Assembly (NCBI GenBank): GCA_023409265.1
Contig: JAEYHZ010000004.1
Location: 434,001 to 498,000, forward strand
Length of the DNA: 64,000 bases
Reading direction: 5' to 3'
DNA from: Bacillota bacterium
GTDB taxonomy: Bacteria; Bacillota; Clostridia; Acetivibrionales; DSM-1351
Both the position numbers and the translations under genes were made by a program. The notes under the pieces were generated by a model that was not told the origin of the DNA, made no database searches, and worked only from the letters and a program-made list of their open reading frames with translations. Numbering within the stretch: the stretch's first letter is position 1; each line of letters starts with the position of its first letter. This document shows, in pieces, positions 34,998 to 44,425 of this stretch.

Positions 34998-36982
34998 TTT
35001 GACCCCGTATTCTTTTTCAGTCCATCAATCTTGTCTCTTAATTCTGCTGCACGTTCAAACTGGAGATCGGCAGCAGCCTGCTTCATCTCTTTCTGGAGCT
35101 TGATAATAAGGTTTTCAAGTTCCTCAGCAGACATAAGATTTGGTTTTTCCTTACCAGTATAATATGTTTCTCCGTCTTCTGCAACCTTTGTAGCCTCAAT
35201 TAAGTCACGAACCGACTTTTGTATGGTGGTAGGAACAATACCATGAGCCTTGTTGAAATCCATCTGCAGCTGTCTTCTTCTGTTAGTTTCGCTGATTGCT
35301 CTATTCATGGAACCTGTAATATTGTCAGCATACATTATAACCTTACCTTCCGAGTTACGGGCAGCTCTACCGATTGTCTGAATCAGTGAGGTTTCTGATC
35401 TGAGGAAACCCTCCTTGTCAGCATCAAGTATAGCGACAAGCGAAACTTCAGGTATGTCCAAACCTTCTCTGAGCAGGTTTATACCGATCAGTACGTCAAA
35501 GACTCCCAGTCGTAAATCCCTGATAATTTCCATTCTCTCAAAGGTAGCCACATCCGAATGAAGATATTTAACCTTTATATCAAGCTCTTTCATATAATCT
35601 GTCAGGTCTTCAGCCATCTTTTTGGTCAGAGTTGTAACCAGTACTCTCTGTCCTTTTTGAGCTCTGGTATTAATTTCTCCAATAAGGTCATCGATCTGTC
35701 CCTTAACAGGCCTGATTATTATTTCGGGATCTATCAGTCCTGTAGGTCTGATTATCTGTTCGACTATCTTTGAAGAATGCTCTCTCTCATATGCAGCCGG
35801 AGTAGCACTGACATACACAACCTGATTTACACGTTCCTCAAACTCATGAAACTTAAGAGGCCTGTTATCAAAGGCTGAGGGTAATCTGAAACCATACTCT
35901 ACCAGGGACTCCTTTCTTGACCTGTCACCATTGTACATTGCTCCAACTTGGGAAACGGTGACATGGGACTCATCAATAACCAATAGATAGTCATCTGGAA
36001 AATAATCCATCAGTGTGAAGGGTGAACTCCCCGGTTCTCTTCCGCTTATATGTCTTGAATAATTTTCTATACCTTGACAGAACCCGATTTCAGACATCAT
36101 CTCAAGGTCATACCGGGTTCTTTGCTCCAGTCTTTGTGCTTCAAGAAGTCTTCCCTCCATCTTCAGTTGTTCAAGCCGTTCTTCAAGTTCTTTCTCAATA
36201 GTGACCATTGCTTTTTCCATTTTAGGCCTTGTGGTTGCATAGTGGGACGCAGGAAATACGGCAATATGAGATCTGTTCCCTTTTATTTCACCTGTCAGGT
36301 AATCAACCTCTGTGATCCTCTCAATTTCATCTCCAAAAAATTCTACTCTCAGTACCATCTCTGAGCTATTGGCAGGGAAAATCTCAAGAACATCTCCCCT
36401 TGCTCTGAAGCGTCCTCTTCTGAAGTCAATCTCATTTCTTTCATATTGTATGTCTACAAGCTTTCTGATTATCTCATCCCTGTCCTTTTGCATCCCTACA
36501 CGCAGCGACAGCATAAGGTCGGTATAGTCTTCAGGGTCACCCAGACCATAAATACAGGAAACGCTGGCCACAATTATAACATCTCTTCTTTCAAAGAGCG
36601 CAGCAGTAGCAGAGTGGCGCAGTTTATCTATTTCCTCGTTTACAGAGGAGTCCTTTTCAATATAAGTATCTGTAGAAGGAATGTACGCTTCAGGTTGATA
36701 ATAATCATAATAACTAACGAAATACTCAACAACATTGTTTGGGAAGAATTCCTTAAATTCACTGCACAACTGCGCCGCAAGGGTTTTATTGTGCGCAATA
36801 ACAAGCGTAGGTTTCTGAACCTGCTCTATTACTTTAGCTACAGTGTAGGTTTTACCCGACCCGGTAACACCAAGCAACGTTTGATGTTTTCGGCCTTCCA
36901 GTATTCCCTTGGTTAATTCTTCTATGGCAACAGGCTGATCGCCTTTAGGGTTATATTCTGAAATCACTTCAAATCTATTCAT
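34994..36982 (-). CDS. uvrB: Excinuclease ABC subunit B
   Basis: 662 aa, normal length. Walker A is GVTGSGKT (~residues 38-45). The beta-hairpin region has YYDYYQPEAYIP and the DEAD-type box is DESHV. Motif VI is QTIGRAARN. The C-terminal UvrB/UvrC motif (QKEMKQAAADLQFERAAELR) is intact. It verifies damage and loads UvrC in nucleotide excision repair. AGGAGG precedes the ATG. uvrA and uvrC are not in the window; instead lrgA and lrgB follow with ATGA overlaps, which is unusual. Confidence 0.98.
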   Translation of the reverse strand: MNRFEVISEYNPKGDQPVAIEELTKGILEGRKHQTLLGVTGSGKTYTVAKVIEQVQKPTLVIAHNKTLAAQLCSEFKEFFPNNVVEYFVSYYDYYQPEAYIPSTDTYIEKDSSVNEEIDKLRHSATAALFERRDVIIVASVSCIYGLGDPEDYTDLMLSLRVGMQKDRDEIIRKLVDIQYERNEIDFRRGRFRARGDVLEIFPANSSEMVLRVEFFGDEIERITEVDYLTGEIKGNRSHIAVFPASHYATTRPKMEKAMVTIEKELEERLEQLKMEGRLLEAQRLEQRTRYDLEMMSEIGFCQGIENYSRHISGREPGSSPFTLMDYFPDDYLLVIDESHVTVSQVGAMYNGDRSRKESLVEYGFRLPSAFDNRPLKFHEFEERVNQVVYVSATPAAYEREHSSKIVEQIIRPTGLIDPEIIIRPVKGQIDDLIGEINTRAQKGQRVLVTTLTKKMAEDLTDYMKELDIKVKYLHSDVATFERMEIIRDLRLGVFDVLIGINLLREGLDIPEVSLVAILDADKEGFLRSETSLIQTIGRAARNSEGKVIMYADNITGSMNRAISETNRRRQLQMDFNKAHGIVPTTIQKSVRDLIEATKVAEDGETYYTGKEKPNLMSAEELENLIIKLQKEMKQAAADLQFERAAELRDKIDGLKKNTGSK

Positions 36983-37041
36983 GAAGCCTCCTAAGCTATT
37001 TACTCTCTGGACTTTTTATGCATAATTAAATTATAGCATAT

Positions 37042-37080
37042 AAAAAAACAAAATCAAACGTATGTTTGATTTTGTTTTTG
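37042..37080 (-). terminator. Terminator of mntP
   Basis: A perfect palindrome, ACAAAATCAAACGTA…, stem about 16 bp, followed on the minus strand by TTTTTTTATA. It lies 26 bp after the mntP stop and upstream of uvrB. Confidence 0.85.
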
Positions 37081-37105
37081 GAATATATTTCATATCCGGT
37101 TATTC

Positions 37106-37672
37106 TTATTGAAAAAACATGTGCTCAATAAATATTTTCAAACCTATGGCAATAAGTATGATACCGCCGGCAATACCGGCTCTTTTGCCCAGAAGATTGC
37201 CAAATCTCTTGGCAACTAGAATAGCAATGGTACAACAGATAAAGGTTATAGCACTTATTATGGCTATTGAATAAAAAATATTGACGTTTAGTGCTGAGAG
37301 GCCCACTCCCACAGCCAACGCATCGATGCTGGTTGCAATTGCCTGAACGAATAACAGTCTGAAGGTCAGTGCAAAAAGCGAGCACTCCTGCTCAATCTCA
37401 GCTTTTATAGCTTCATGCAGCATCTTCCCACCTATAATTGACAGCAGCCCGAATGCTATCCAGTGATCAAACCTGTTGATTACCGATTCAAAGTTATTGG
37501 CTGCGAAATATCCTATCAAAGGCATTATTCCCTGAAATAAAGCAAACATAAGAGCCATCTGGAGTATATGTTTTATAGTTATTTTATTTATACAAAGAGA
37601 GTTTGATATGGATACTGCCGAAGCATCCATCGATAACCCTATAGCTAAAAGTATGAGTTCGGTAATTGCCAT
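37106..37672 (-). CDS. mntP: Manganese efflux pump MntP
   Basis: 188 aa with six membrane helices. The signature acidic motif GLSMDASAVSISNSL (helix 1) and its counterpart ATSIDALAVGVG (helix 4) form the duplicated metal-binding pair of the family. Exports Mn(II). AGGAG precedes the ATG. The 280-bp upstream region contains hairpins (37737-37812), but I could not match them to the Mn-sensing yybP-ykoY riboswitch core. Confidence 0.93.
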   Translation of the reverse strand: MAITELILLAIGLSMDASAVSISNSLCINKITIKHILQMALMFALFQGIMPLIGYFAANNFESVINRFDHWIAFGLLSIIGGKMLHEAIKAEIEQECSLFALTFRLLFVQAIATSIDALAVGVGLSALNVNIFYSIAIISAITFICCTIAILVAKRFGNLLGKRAGIAGGIILIAIGLKIFIEHMFFQ

Positions 37673-37736
37673 ACTAGTCTCCTAACAATACATGTATATT
37701 ATCAGCTTAAAAACTTCCGTATCTATAGACGGTAAG

Positions 37737-37812
37737 CAAAACAAACTTATTTCTGCGGAACATAATCCGCTGCCGGAGGGGAATCCCTTTTTCCAACCCC
37801 CGTGTTCAGGAA
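37737..37812 (-). promoter_or_regulatory. Hairpin-rich leader upstream of mntP
   Basis: On the minus strand, GCGGA…TCCGC and GGGATTCCCC are hairpins in a GC-rich island within AT-rich DNA, 65-140 bp before the mntP start. The position suggests a leader regulator, or the end of the trpS transcript region. No known riboswitch core recognised. Confidence 0.3.
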
Positions 37813-37950
37813 TTATTTATTAACTATAAAAAAATCTTATATCACTAATTATATTCTTAATAAACCCGCATAATTTCCTTTACATCAAAAAACAGGAACC
37901 ATTCCGATATCACTCAAAGTGACTGCTGAAATGAGCCCCCGCTTATTTCC

Positions 37951-38961
37951 TTATCCTCTTGGCAACAATCCAATTTTTCTTTGAACCTTGGAAAGAGTCT
38001 TTCTTGCCATGTAAGCTGCTTTTTCCGAATTCTCCTTCAAAATGGAATTAAGATAATCCTTGTTTGAAGTAAGTTCGTTGTACCTCTGTTGTACGGGCTT
38101 TAACATTTCAGCAACAGATTGACCAGTCATCTCTTTAAGATCACCGTAGGACCTTCCGTCAAATTCCTTTTCAATTTCTGAGAAAGTCTTGCCTGTTACA
38201 GCAGAATATATACTTATCAGATTACTGACGCCGGGTTTATTTACCTCATCATATCTGATTTCACGCTCGGAATCGGTAACGGCTCTCTTGAATTTGCGCA
38301 GTATTGCGTCTTCGGTATCAAGTATAAATACATAAGAATTTTCATTTTCATCAGATTTGGACATTTTCTTTTCAGGTTCCTGAAGGCTCATTATCTTTGC
38401 GCCTATCTTTGGAATATAAGGTTCAGGAATTGTAAATGTATCTCCATAAACATTGTTAAATCTTTCAGCTATATCCCTGGTTATTTCCAGATGCTGCTTC
38501 TGGTCTTGTCCAATTGGTACAAGATCAGTCTGGTATAATAATATATCAGCCGCCATCAGTACGGGATATGTGAATAATCCGGCATTTATATTGTCGGCAT
38601 GCTTGGCCGATTTATCCTTAAACTGGGTCATTCTGTTCAACTCACCCATATAGGTGTAACAATTTAAAATCCAAGCCAGTTCAGAGTGCGCACTTACATG
38701 TGATTGCAAAAACAGGATAGACTTTTGAGGATCAAGTCCGCAGGCCATATACAGGGCCAGTAGATTCAGACTTCTCTGTCGCAATTCCGCGGGTTTCTGT
38801 CTGACTGTAAGGGTATGGAGGTCAACAACACAATACAAGCATTCAAATTCCTCCTGCATCGGAATCCAGTTTTTAATTGCTCCGAGGTAATTGCCTATTG
38901 TAAGGTTTCCTGAGGGTTGAACCCCACTGAATATCCTTTTCTTTTGTTCTGTCTGTTCCAT
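37951..38961 (-). CDS. trpS: Tryptophanyl-tRNA synthetase
   Basis: 336 aa, class Ic synthetase of normal length. The HIGH-equivalent is GNLTIGNYLGA near the N-terminus and the KMSKS loop is KKMSKSDEN. It charges tRNA-Trp. There is no T-box in the 170 bp upstream: I find neither the specifier stem nor a TGGNACCGCG-type sequence. Single gene. Confidence 0.98.
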   Translation of the reverse strand: MEQTEQKKRIFSGVQPSGNLTIGNYLGAIKNWIPMQEEFECLYCVVDLHTLTVRQKPAELRQRSLNLLALYMACGLDPQKSILFLQSHVSAHSELAWILNCYTYMGELNRMTQFKDKSAKHADNINAGLFTYPVLMAADILLYQTDLVPIGQDQKQHLEITRDIAERFNNVYGDTFTIPEPYIPKIGAKIMSLQEPEKKMSKSDENENSYVFILDTEDAILRKFKRAVTDSEREIRYDEVNKPGVSNLISIYSAVTGKTFSEIEKEFDGRSYGDLKEMTGQSVAEMLKPVQQRYNELTSNKDYLNSILKENSEKAAYMARKTLSKVQRKIGLLPRG

Positions 38962-39131
38962 GAAAACACATCCTTAAACAAATATTATTAATATGTATGC
39001 TATTCAAAAAAATTCATTATGCGTAAATCATAACGGAATTTTCAAAAAACTTGCTTTTGATACATGTAAAAAACACCATACAAATGATTTTATCATTAAA
39101 ATAACAGTAATAACAAGGTATTTGCACATAT

Positions 39132-39305
39132 TTATTTAGATATTCTGTCCTTCTTCGAATAGGAAATAAATACCAGCAAGAATCCAAGACCTGCTATAAA
39201 AAAATACATTGCAACTTTGGTACTACCTGCTGCATATTTCAAAGCTGAAAATCCCCATAAAACAATAGTAAAAAAAATACTTCCCATCCTCATAATTTTA
39301 TTCAT
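39132..39305 (-). CDS. Small two-helix membrane protein
   Basis: 57 aa from the ATG at 39305, which has GGAGG 10 nt upstream; an upstream in-frame start at 39377 has no such site. Two hydrophobic helices (~10-25 and ~31-47) are linked by a short polar loop, with a basic C-terminus (SKKDRISK). No family recognised. It stands between trpS and the nucleoside ABC operon. Confidence 0.6.
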   Translation of the reverse strand: MNKIMRMGSIFFTIVLWGFSALKYAAGSTKVAMYFFIAGLGFLLVFISYSKKDRISK

Positions 39306-39428
39306 AATAGTGAATCCTCCAACACTAAAGAAAAAATGGCGGTCGGTTCTGTTCCGGCCACCATAATATTTTATCACAGGAACAAATTCAAAGTAACTTG
39401 AGTTCCCTAAATCTTTAGTCCCATTTTA

Positions 39429-40373
39429 TCATCTGTCTTCTCTAAAATATGGTTCCCCCAATGCTTTGGGTGCACGATTTTCCTTTGACTTCTTTAATGA
39501 AATCATGATAAGGACAACAATGGTAGCCAGATATGGCAGCATATCAAATATACTCTGTGGAATGGGCACATGGCTCTGCAGGTACAAGCCCAGAATACTT
39601 AATCCACCGAAGAAATAAGCACCCAGCATTGATTTGTATGGATTCCAGGTTACAAATATAACAAGAGCCACTGCTATCCAACCTCTTCCGCCTGTAACGG
39701 CATCCTGCCAGGAAGGCACAGCCACAAGAGACAGGTATCCGCCTCCAAGGCCGGCCAAAGCTCCTCCGATTAAAATGTGAATATATTTGTATAAAGTAAT
39801 GTTTATTCCCGCGGTATCTGCCGCTCCAGGGTTTTCACCTATAGTTCTCAGATTCAGACCTGTTCTGGACTTATATAAATAAATACCGGACACAATGGCT
39901 ACGGCAAAACCCGCATACACCAGTATATCCTGATTAAATAAAACCGGCCCCAGAACAGGAATATCACTCAAAAATGGTATTTTTACAGCCTTAAAAACAG
40001 ATTTTATTGACTCAGGCAATGCTTCACCTACCAGCTTTTGCCCTACAAAGCTTGAAAAGCCTGTTCCAAATATGGTTAGGGATAATCCTGAAACAATCTG
40101 GTTTGCTCTTAAGGTAATTGTGAGGAAAGCAAAAACCAGTGCCCCACAGGCTCCGGCTGCAAGAGAAGCTGCAACTCCCAGTAATGGGCTTCCGGTTGAC
40201 AAACCCACACTAAAGCCCATTACCGCACCCATCAGCATCATACCCTCAACTCCAAGATTGAGATTTCCCACCTTTTCAGAGAAAATTTCTCCCAAGGTCG
40301 CAAACAGTAAAGGGGTTCCAGCTCTGACAGCATCAATTAAAACAAAGGTTAAAACACTCAAAACAGCCTCCAT
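39429..40373 (-). CDS. Nucleoside-type ABC transporter permease (NupQ-like)
   Basis: 314 aa with ~8-9 membrane helices. The hallmarks are FATLGEIFSEKVGNLNLGVEGMMLMGA and GENPGAADTAGI, of the BMP-associated permease family (Bacillus NupQ/YufQ). It starts on the last base of the upstream permease stop (1-bp overlap). Last gene of the xpt-BMP-ATPase-permease-permease unit. Imports nucleosides or related purine compounds, judged by homologues and by the guanine riboswitch at the head of the unit. Confidence 0.9.
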   Translation of the reverse strand: MEAVLSVLTFVLIDAVRAGTPLLFATLGEIFSEKVGNLNLGVEGMMLMGAVMGFSVGLSTGSPLLGVAASLAAGACGALVFAFLTITLRANQIVSGLSLTIFGTGFSSFVGQKLVGEALPESIKSVFKAVKIPFLSDIPVLGPVLFNQDILVYAGFAVAIVSGIYLYKSRTGLNLRTIGENPGAADTAGINITLYKYIHILIGGALAGLGGGYLSLVAVPSWQDAVTGGRGWIAVALVIFVTWNPYKSMLGAYFFGGLSILGLYLQSHVPIPQSIFDMLPYLATIVVLIMISLKKSKENRAPKALGEPYFREDR

Positions 40374-41452
40374 TATGCAGCCTCCTTTACTTTTGCAGAA
40401 TCTGTTTTATCTTTCAGAACCAATTTATACTGAATAAAAAATTCACTGCCAAGAACAAAGAACAATATCAAACCCTGAATAAGCTGTGCCGCAGATGCAG
40501 GAATCTGAAAAGCGGTCTGAATAAAAGTACCACCCTGCTGAAGTACAGCAAATAAAAAACAGACAACAACAATCAACGGTGCACTCAAGCTAGCCAGCCA
40601 GGTGGTAATAATAGCTGTGTACCCTACTCCGTTGGCCACCTGATAAGTCAGTGTCCCATTTACTCCCGACACCTGAAACATTCCAACAAGACCGCAGATT
40701 GCACCACTCAGGAAAAGTGAAGATAAAATAATTTTCTTAACATTCATACCGGCATATCTGGCTGTATTTTCACTTTCCCCTATTACCTGTATTTCATAAC
40801 CACGTTTTGTTTTGTTAATAAAGATATACATTACAATAACCAAAACTATTGCCAGTATCCATCCTATATGAATACCAAAAAGTTTTGGCATCAGTGTATT
40901 GTCCTTAAACATAGCTATCTTCCCAAAGCCAAGAGCTTTCGGATCCTTCCAGGGACCATACTGTAAATAATTGATCCACTTTATAGCTATATAATTCATC
41001 ATCAGAGTAAATAAGGTTTCGTTTGTACCGAACTGGGCTTTAAAAAACGCTGGAATAAGTGCCCATAAACCTCCTGCCACCAGTGCTGCCACCATCATCA
41101 GAGGGATCAGAACTACTGCAGGCAGCTGGTTGAAAAACAAAGCAAAATACGAAGCTCCAAAGGCACCCATTATGATCTGACCTTCAGCACCGATATTCCA
41201 GAACTTCATTCTGAAGGCAACTGAAATACCTAAAGAGGTGACCACTAGAGGAATAGTTTTTATTATTGCTTCCTTAAATCTGTAGGCAGAACCAAAGGAA
41301 CCATCAAGCATTGATAAATAGACCTTCAAAGGGTTAAAACCAAGAATCATAAGAAATATACCCGAAGTCGCCAGTGCCGCAAGTATAGCCACCAACCTGA
41401 ATATTACAGACTGTCTTTTTAATAAATCAGTACGTTTTACTACTCTGAACAT
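40373..41452 (-). CDS. Nucleoside-type ABC transporter permease (NupP-like)
   Basis: 359 aa with ~8-10 membrane helices. FWNIGAEGQIIMGAFGA and IQVIGESENTARYAGMNVKK are typical of the NupP/YufP partner of NupQ. Overlaps both neighbours by one base, so the ATPase and both permeases are probably translated in a coupled way. Confidence 0.9.
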   Translation of the reverse strand: MFRVVKRTDLLKRQSVIFRLVAILAALATSGIFLMILGFNPLKVYLSMLDGSFGSAYRFKEAIIKTIPLVVTSLGISVAFRMKFWNIGAEGQIIMGAFGASYFALFFNQLPAVVLIPLMMVAALVAGGLWALIPAFFKAQFGTNETLFTLMMNYIAIKWINYLQYGPWKDPKALGFGKIAMFKDNTLMPKLFGIHIGWILAIVLVIVMYIFINKTKRGYEIQVIGESENTARYAGMNVKKIILSSLFLSGAICGLVGMFQVSGVNGTLTYQVANGVGYTAIITTWLASLSAPLIVVVCFLFAVLQQGGTFIQTAFQIPASAAQLIQGLILFFVLGSEFFIQYKLVLKDKTDSAKVKEAA

Positions 41453-42978
41453 CAGGCACCCCTCCTCACGGCATCCAGTTTTTCTCCTGCCATCATTAAT
41501 CCAAGTTGTTCCTTGGTAACTTTATCGGCATCCACAATGCCGGTAACCTCACCATTGCACAATATCATAATTCTGTCACAAAGCTCAATCAGTACATCCA
41601 GGTCCTCACCAATATACAATATGCCGACACCCTTTTCCTTCTGTTCGTTCAACAGGTCATAAATAGTATAGGATGCGTTGATATCAAGACCTCTGACAGG
41701 ATAAGCAGTAATCAGCAAATGCGGATTTGACTCTATTTCCCGTCCCAGTAAAACCTTCTGGATATTTCCGCCTGATAATTGTCTTACAGGGTGATGTACT
41801 CCGGGAGTTTTGATATCTAATTTCTTAATTAGTTTATGGGCCAGATTCCTTGCAGTTTTCTTTTCAATAAACAATCCCTTTTGATTCTGGTACTCCTTTA
41901 GTATCATGTTGTCAACCATGCCCATGGATGCGATCAGGCCCATTCCCAATCTATCCTCGGGTATAAAGCTCATACTGATACCCATTTTAATTATGTCACG
42001 CGGATTTTTACCTACGATATTTTCATTGTTATATTCTATCAAACCGGAGGCTACAGGATATAACCCTGCAATACATTCACACAATTCCTTCTGTCCGCTT
42101 CCGGCAACGCCAGCAACTCCGAGTATTTCTCCCGAATCGAGAGTAAAGCTGATACTGCTAAGTGCTTTAACATTTTCCTCATCAACAACTGTCAGCTCTT
42201 TAACTTTTAAAATAGTGTTACTATTCTTTTTTTCAACCCTATTTATTGATAAATCAACAGCTCTTCCAACCATCAGATTGGTAAGCTCATTGGCATTAGT
42301 ATCCGCCTTGTTAACTGTTCCAAAGGTTTCTCCTTTTCTTAGAACAGTTATTCTATCTGATATTTCCATTACTTCATTAAGCTTATGGGTAATTATGATT
42401 ATCGAACAACCGGCCTGTTTCATTTTTCTGAGAATATTGAACAAGCTTTCAGTTTCCTGAGGAGTCAAAACTGCAGTAGGTTCGTCCAGTATAAGTATCT
42501 CAGCCCCTCTGTAAATAACCTTAAGAATTTCAACCGTCTGCTTTTCTCCTACCGACATGTTGTAAACCTTCTTATCGGGATCTACTACCAAACCAAATTT
42601 TTCAGAAATCTCACGGATTTTTTGAGAAAGTTTTTTACTTCCAATAAAGAAACTGCCTTTCTGACCTGCAATAATATTTTCTTTTGCAGTTAAAACTTCC
42701 ACCAGCTTAAAGTGCTGATGAATCATTCCAATTCCTAGAGCCATGGAATCTTTCGGATTCTTGAAGGAAACCTTTTTCCCTTTAATATAAATGGCTCCGC
42801 TGTCGGGTGTATATATCCCTGACAACATGTTCATCAATGTACTTTTTCCAGATCCATTCTCCCCTAAAAGAGCATGAATTTCACCTTTTCTGACCTCCAG
42901 TGAAACATTATTGTTTGCAACTACAGGACCAAAGGTTTTAGTCAGATTTTCGATTTTAATATACACTTCATTATTCAC
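41452..42978 (-). CDS. Nucleoside-type ABC transporter ATPase (NupO-like)
   Basis: 508 aa with two fused ABC domains and a GTG start (AGGTGA upstream). The first domain has Walker A GENGSGKS, signature NMSVGEKQT and Walker B LILDEPTA. The second is catalytically degenerate, as is usual in this family: its Walker A is GVAGSGQK and it retains LSGGNIQK. It powers the BMP-dependent importer together with the two permeases. A 165-bp gap with a long hairpin separates it from the binding-protein gene. Confidence 0.93.
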   Translation of the reverse strand: MNNEVYIKIENLTKTFGPVVANNNVSLEVRKGEIHALLGENGSGKSTLMNMLSGIYTPDSGAIYIKGKKVSFKNPKDSMALGIGMIHQHFKLVEVLTAKENIIAGQKGSFFIGSKKLSQKIREISEKFGLVVDPDKKVYNMSVGEKQTVEILKVIYRGAEILILDEPTAVLTPQETESLFNILRKMKQAGCSIIIITHKLNEVMEISDRITVLRKGETFGTVNKADTNANELTNLMVGRAVDLSINRVEKKNSNTILKVKELTVVDEENVKALSSISFTLDSGEILGVAGVAGSGQKELCECIAGLYPVASGLIEYNNENIVGKNPRDIIKMGISMSFIPEDRLGMGLIASMGMVDNMILKEYQNQKGLFIEKKTARNLAHKLIKKLDIKTPGVHHPVRQLSGGNIQKVLLGREIESNPHLLITAYPVRGLDINASYTIYDLLNEQKEKGVGILYIGEDLDVLIELCDRIMILCNGEVTGIVDADKVTKEQLGLMMAGEKLDAVRRGA

Positions 42979-43030
42979 GGCGTCACCTTTTTAAATTATT
43001 TTCCAAGGATTGTTATTTTTAATAAAACTT

Positions 43031-43107
43031 CATTAGCAGTAGCTAAAACCTTTTTTATAACGCATATCTACTGTCTAGTTATAAAAGGCTTCAAACTACT
43101 GCTAATG
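43031..43107. promoter_or_regulatory. Intercistronic hairpin between BMP and ATPase genes
   Basis: CATTAGCAGTAG (43031-43042) pairs perfectly with CTACTGCTAATG (43096-43107), and an inner stem TTTTTTATAAC/GTTATAAAAGG continues it. Hairpins after binding-protein genes often stabilise that segment or partly terminate, giving more binding protein than transporter. Confidence 0.6.
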
Positions 43108-43143
43108 TAAAACCTGTCGTAATTCTTTATTTGAATAAATATA

Positions 43144-44319
43144 TTAGTTATCTATTTTACCGTTTACACCCTGAACAAACCACTTGCAGCTTAATTGATC
43201 TTCATCTGTCATTGTTGCACCTTCAGCAATCTTAACTGCACCTGTCTGATCCTTTATTGGACCGGCGAAAACATTGAAGGAACCGTCAAGAATTTTGGCT
43301 TTGACTTCTTCAATTTTTTCTTTTGTACCCGCTTCTGCATTTGCAGTAAGGGGAGCCAGATCTACAACGCCTTCCTTAAGTCCACCCCAGTAGTTTTCAG
43401 GCTTCCAGGTTCCATCAAGTATCTTTTGCACCTGGTCAACATAATAAACACCCCAGTTCCATACAGGAGCTGTAATATAAGCCTTAGGAGCTGCCTTGCT
43501 GCTGTCTGAGTTGTAACCGATTGCAAAAGCACCCTTTTCTTCAGCCGCAACCTGTGGACCTGTAGTATCCTGATGCTGGGCTATTACATCACAACCGTCG
43601 TTCAAAAGAGCGGTTGCAGCATTCTTTTCCAGAGTTGGATCATACCAGGTATCAGTCCATTTTACATTTACTGTTGCAGTAGGATTAACTGACTGAACTC
43701 CTAATGTAAATGCATTTATACCTCTGATAACTTCTGGAATCTGTTTTGCAGCAACATAACCGATTTTGCCCGATTTTGTCTTCAATCCGGCAGCTATACC
43801 TGAAAGATATCTTGTTTGTTCTATTCTACCAAAGTAGTTAACAAAGTTCTTATCATTTGACATATAGCCTGAGCAGTGGAAGAACTTAACATCAGGATAT
43901 TCCTTGGCAACCTTGTCTACATATTCCATATATCCGAAGCTGGTTGCAAATATTACATTACAGCCCTGGTCTATCAAATCTTTCATAGCCTTTTCAACTG
44001 AAGCATCTTCCGGCACACTTTCAAGGTAAGTAGTAGTTACGCCTTTAGAACCAAGTTCTTTTTCGAGGAACAAACGCCCCTGGTCATGAGCGTATGTGTA
44101 ACCACCGTCACCGATAGGTCCAATGTAAATAAATCCGGCCTTTACTGACTTTACAGCATTAGATTCACTTGCTGCCGATCCTTCTGCAGCAGAAGATGAA
44201 GCTGCTGAGCTGTCTGTTGAAGCAACTGAAGTGTCCGCTGCCTTATCAGCCCCGCAACCTGTTAATATGGCTGCAGATAACATAACAACAGCCAGCATTA
44301 ATGCTAATAATTTTTTCAT
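43144..44319 (-). CDS. BMP-family substrate-binding lipoprotein
   Basis: 391 aa. The signal peptide ends in the lipobox LTGC (Cys22), followed by a low-complexity Ser/Ala/Glu linker (~25-55) that spaces the domain from the membrane. The mature part is a BMP/PnrA-like nucleoside-binding fold (VKAGFIYIGPIGDGGYTYAH…VIFATSFGYMEYV…FAIGYNSDSSKAAPKAYI). It feeds the ABC transporter encoded just downstream. Homologues (PnrA, NupN, Med) bind purine nucleosides. GGGGG precedes the ATG. The gene lies 106 bp downstream of xpt with no terminator seen between. Confidence 0.93.
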   Translation of the reverse strand: MKKLLALMLAVVMLSAAILTGCGADKAADTSVASTDSSAASSSAAEGSAASESNAVKSVKAGFIYIGPIGDGGYTYAHDQGRLFLEKELGSKGVTTTYLESVPEDASVEKAMKDLIDQGCNVIFATSFGYMEYVDKVAKEYPDVKFFHCSGYMSNDKNFVNYFGRIEQTRYLSGIAAGLKTKSGKIGYVAAKQIPEVIRGINAFTLGVQSVNPTATVNVKWTDTWYDPTLEKNAATALLNDGCDVIAQHQDTTGPQVAAEEKGAFAIGYNSDSSKAAPKAYITAPVWNWGVYYVDQVQKILDGTWKPENYWGGLKEGVVDLAPLTANAEAGTKEKIEEVKAKILDGSFNVFAGPIKDQTGAVKIAEGATMTDEDQLSCKWFVQGVNGKIDN

Positions 44320-44425
44320 TTTGTAATCCCCCTAATTCTTATATAAATTTATTGATATATTATAATGCTTCCGCTGAGGAGCACTTTAATCAGTAAAAAT
44401 GTTAACATAATGACATTCAAATCTT

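Noticed and set aside
36446..36916. 156-aa plus-strand reading frame
   Set aside because: Antisense to uvrB.
37673..37950. yybP-ykoY manganese riboswitch before mntP
   Set aside because: The conserved GGGGAGUAG-type and CAUACUC-type core segments are not visible; only hairpins are reported.
38962..39131. T-box leader for trpS
   Set aside because: No TGGNACCGCG-like T-box sequence, specifier loop or terminator in the upstream region.
42160..42420. Defective second ABC domain as a pseudogene sign
   Set aside because: A degenerate second nucleotide-binding site is normal for fused ATPases of BMP-type transporters.
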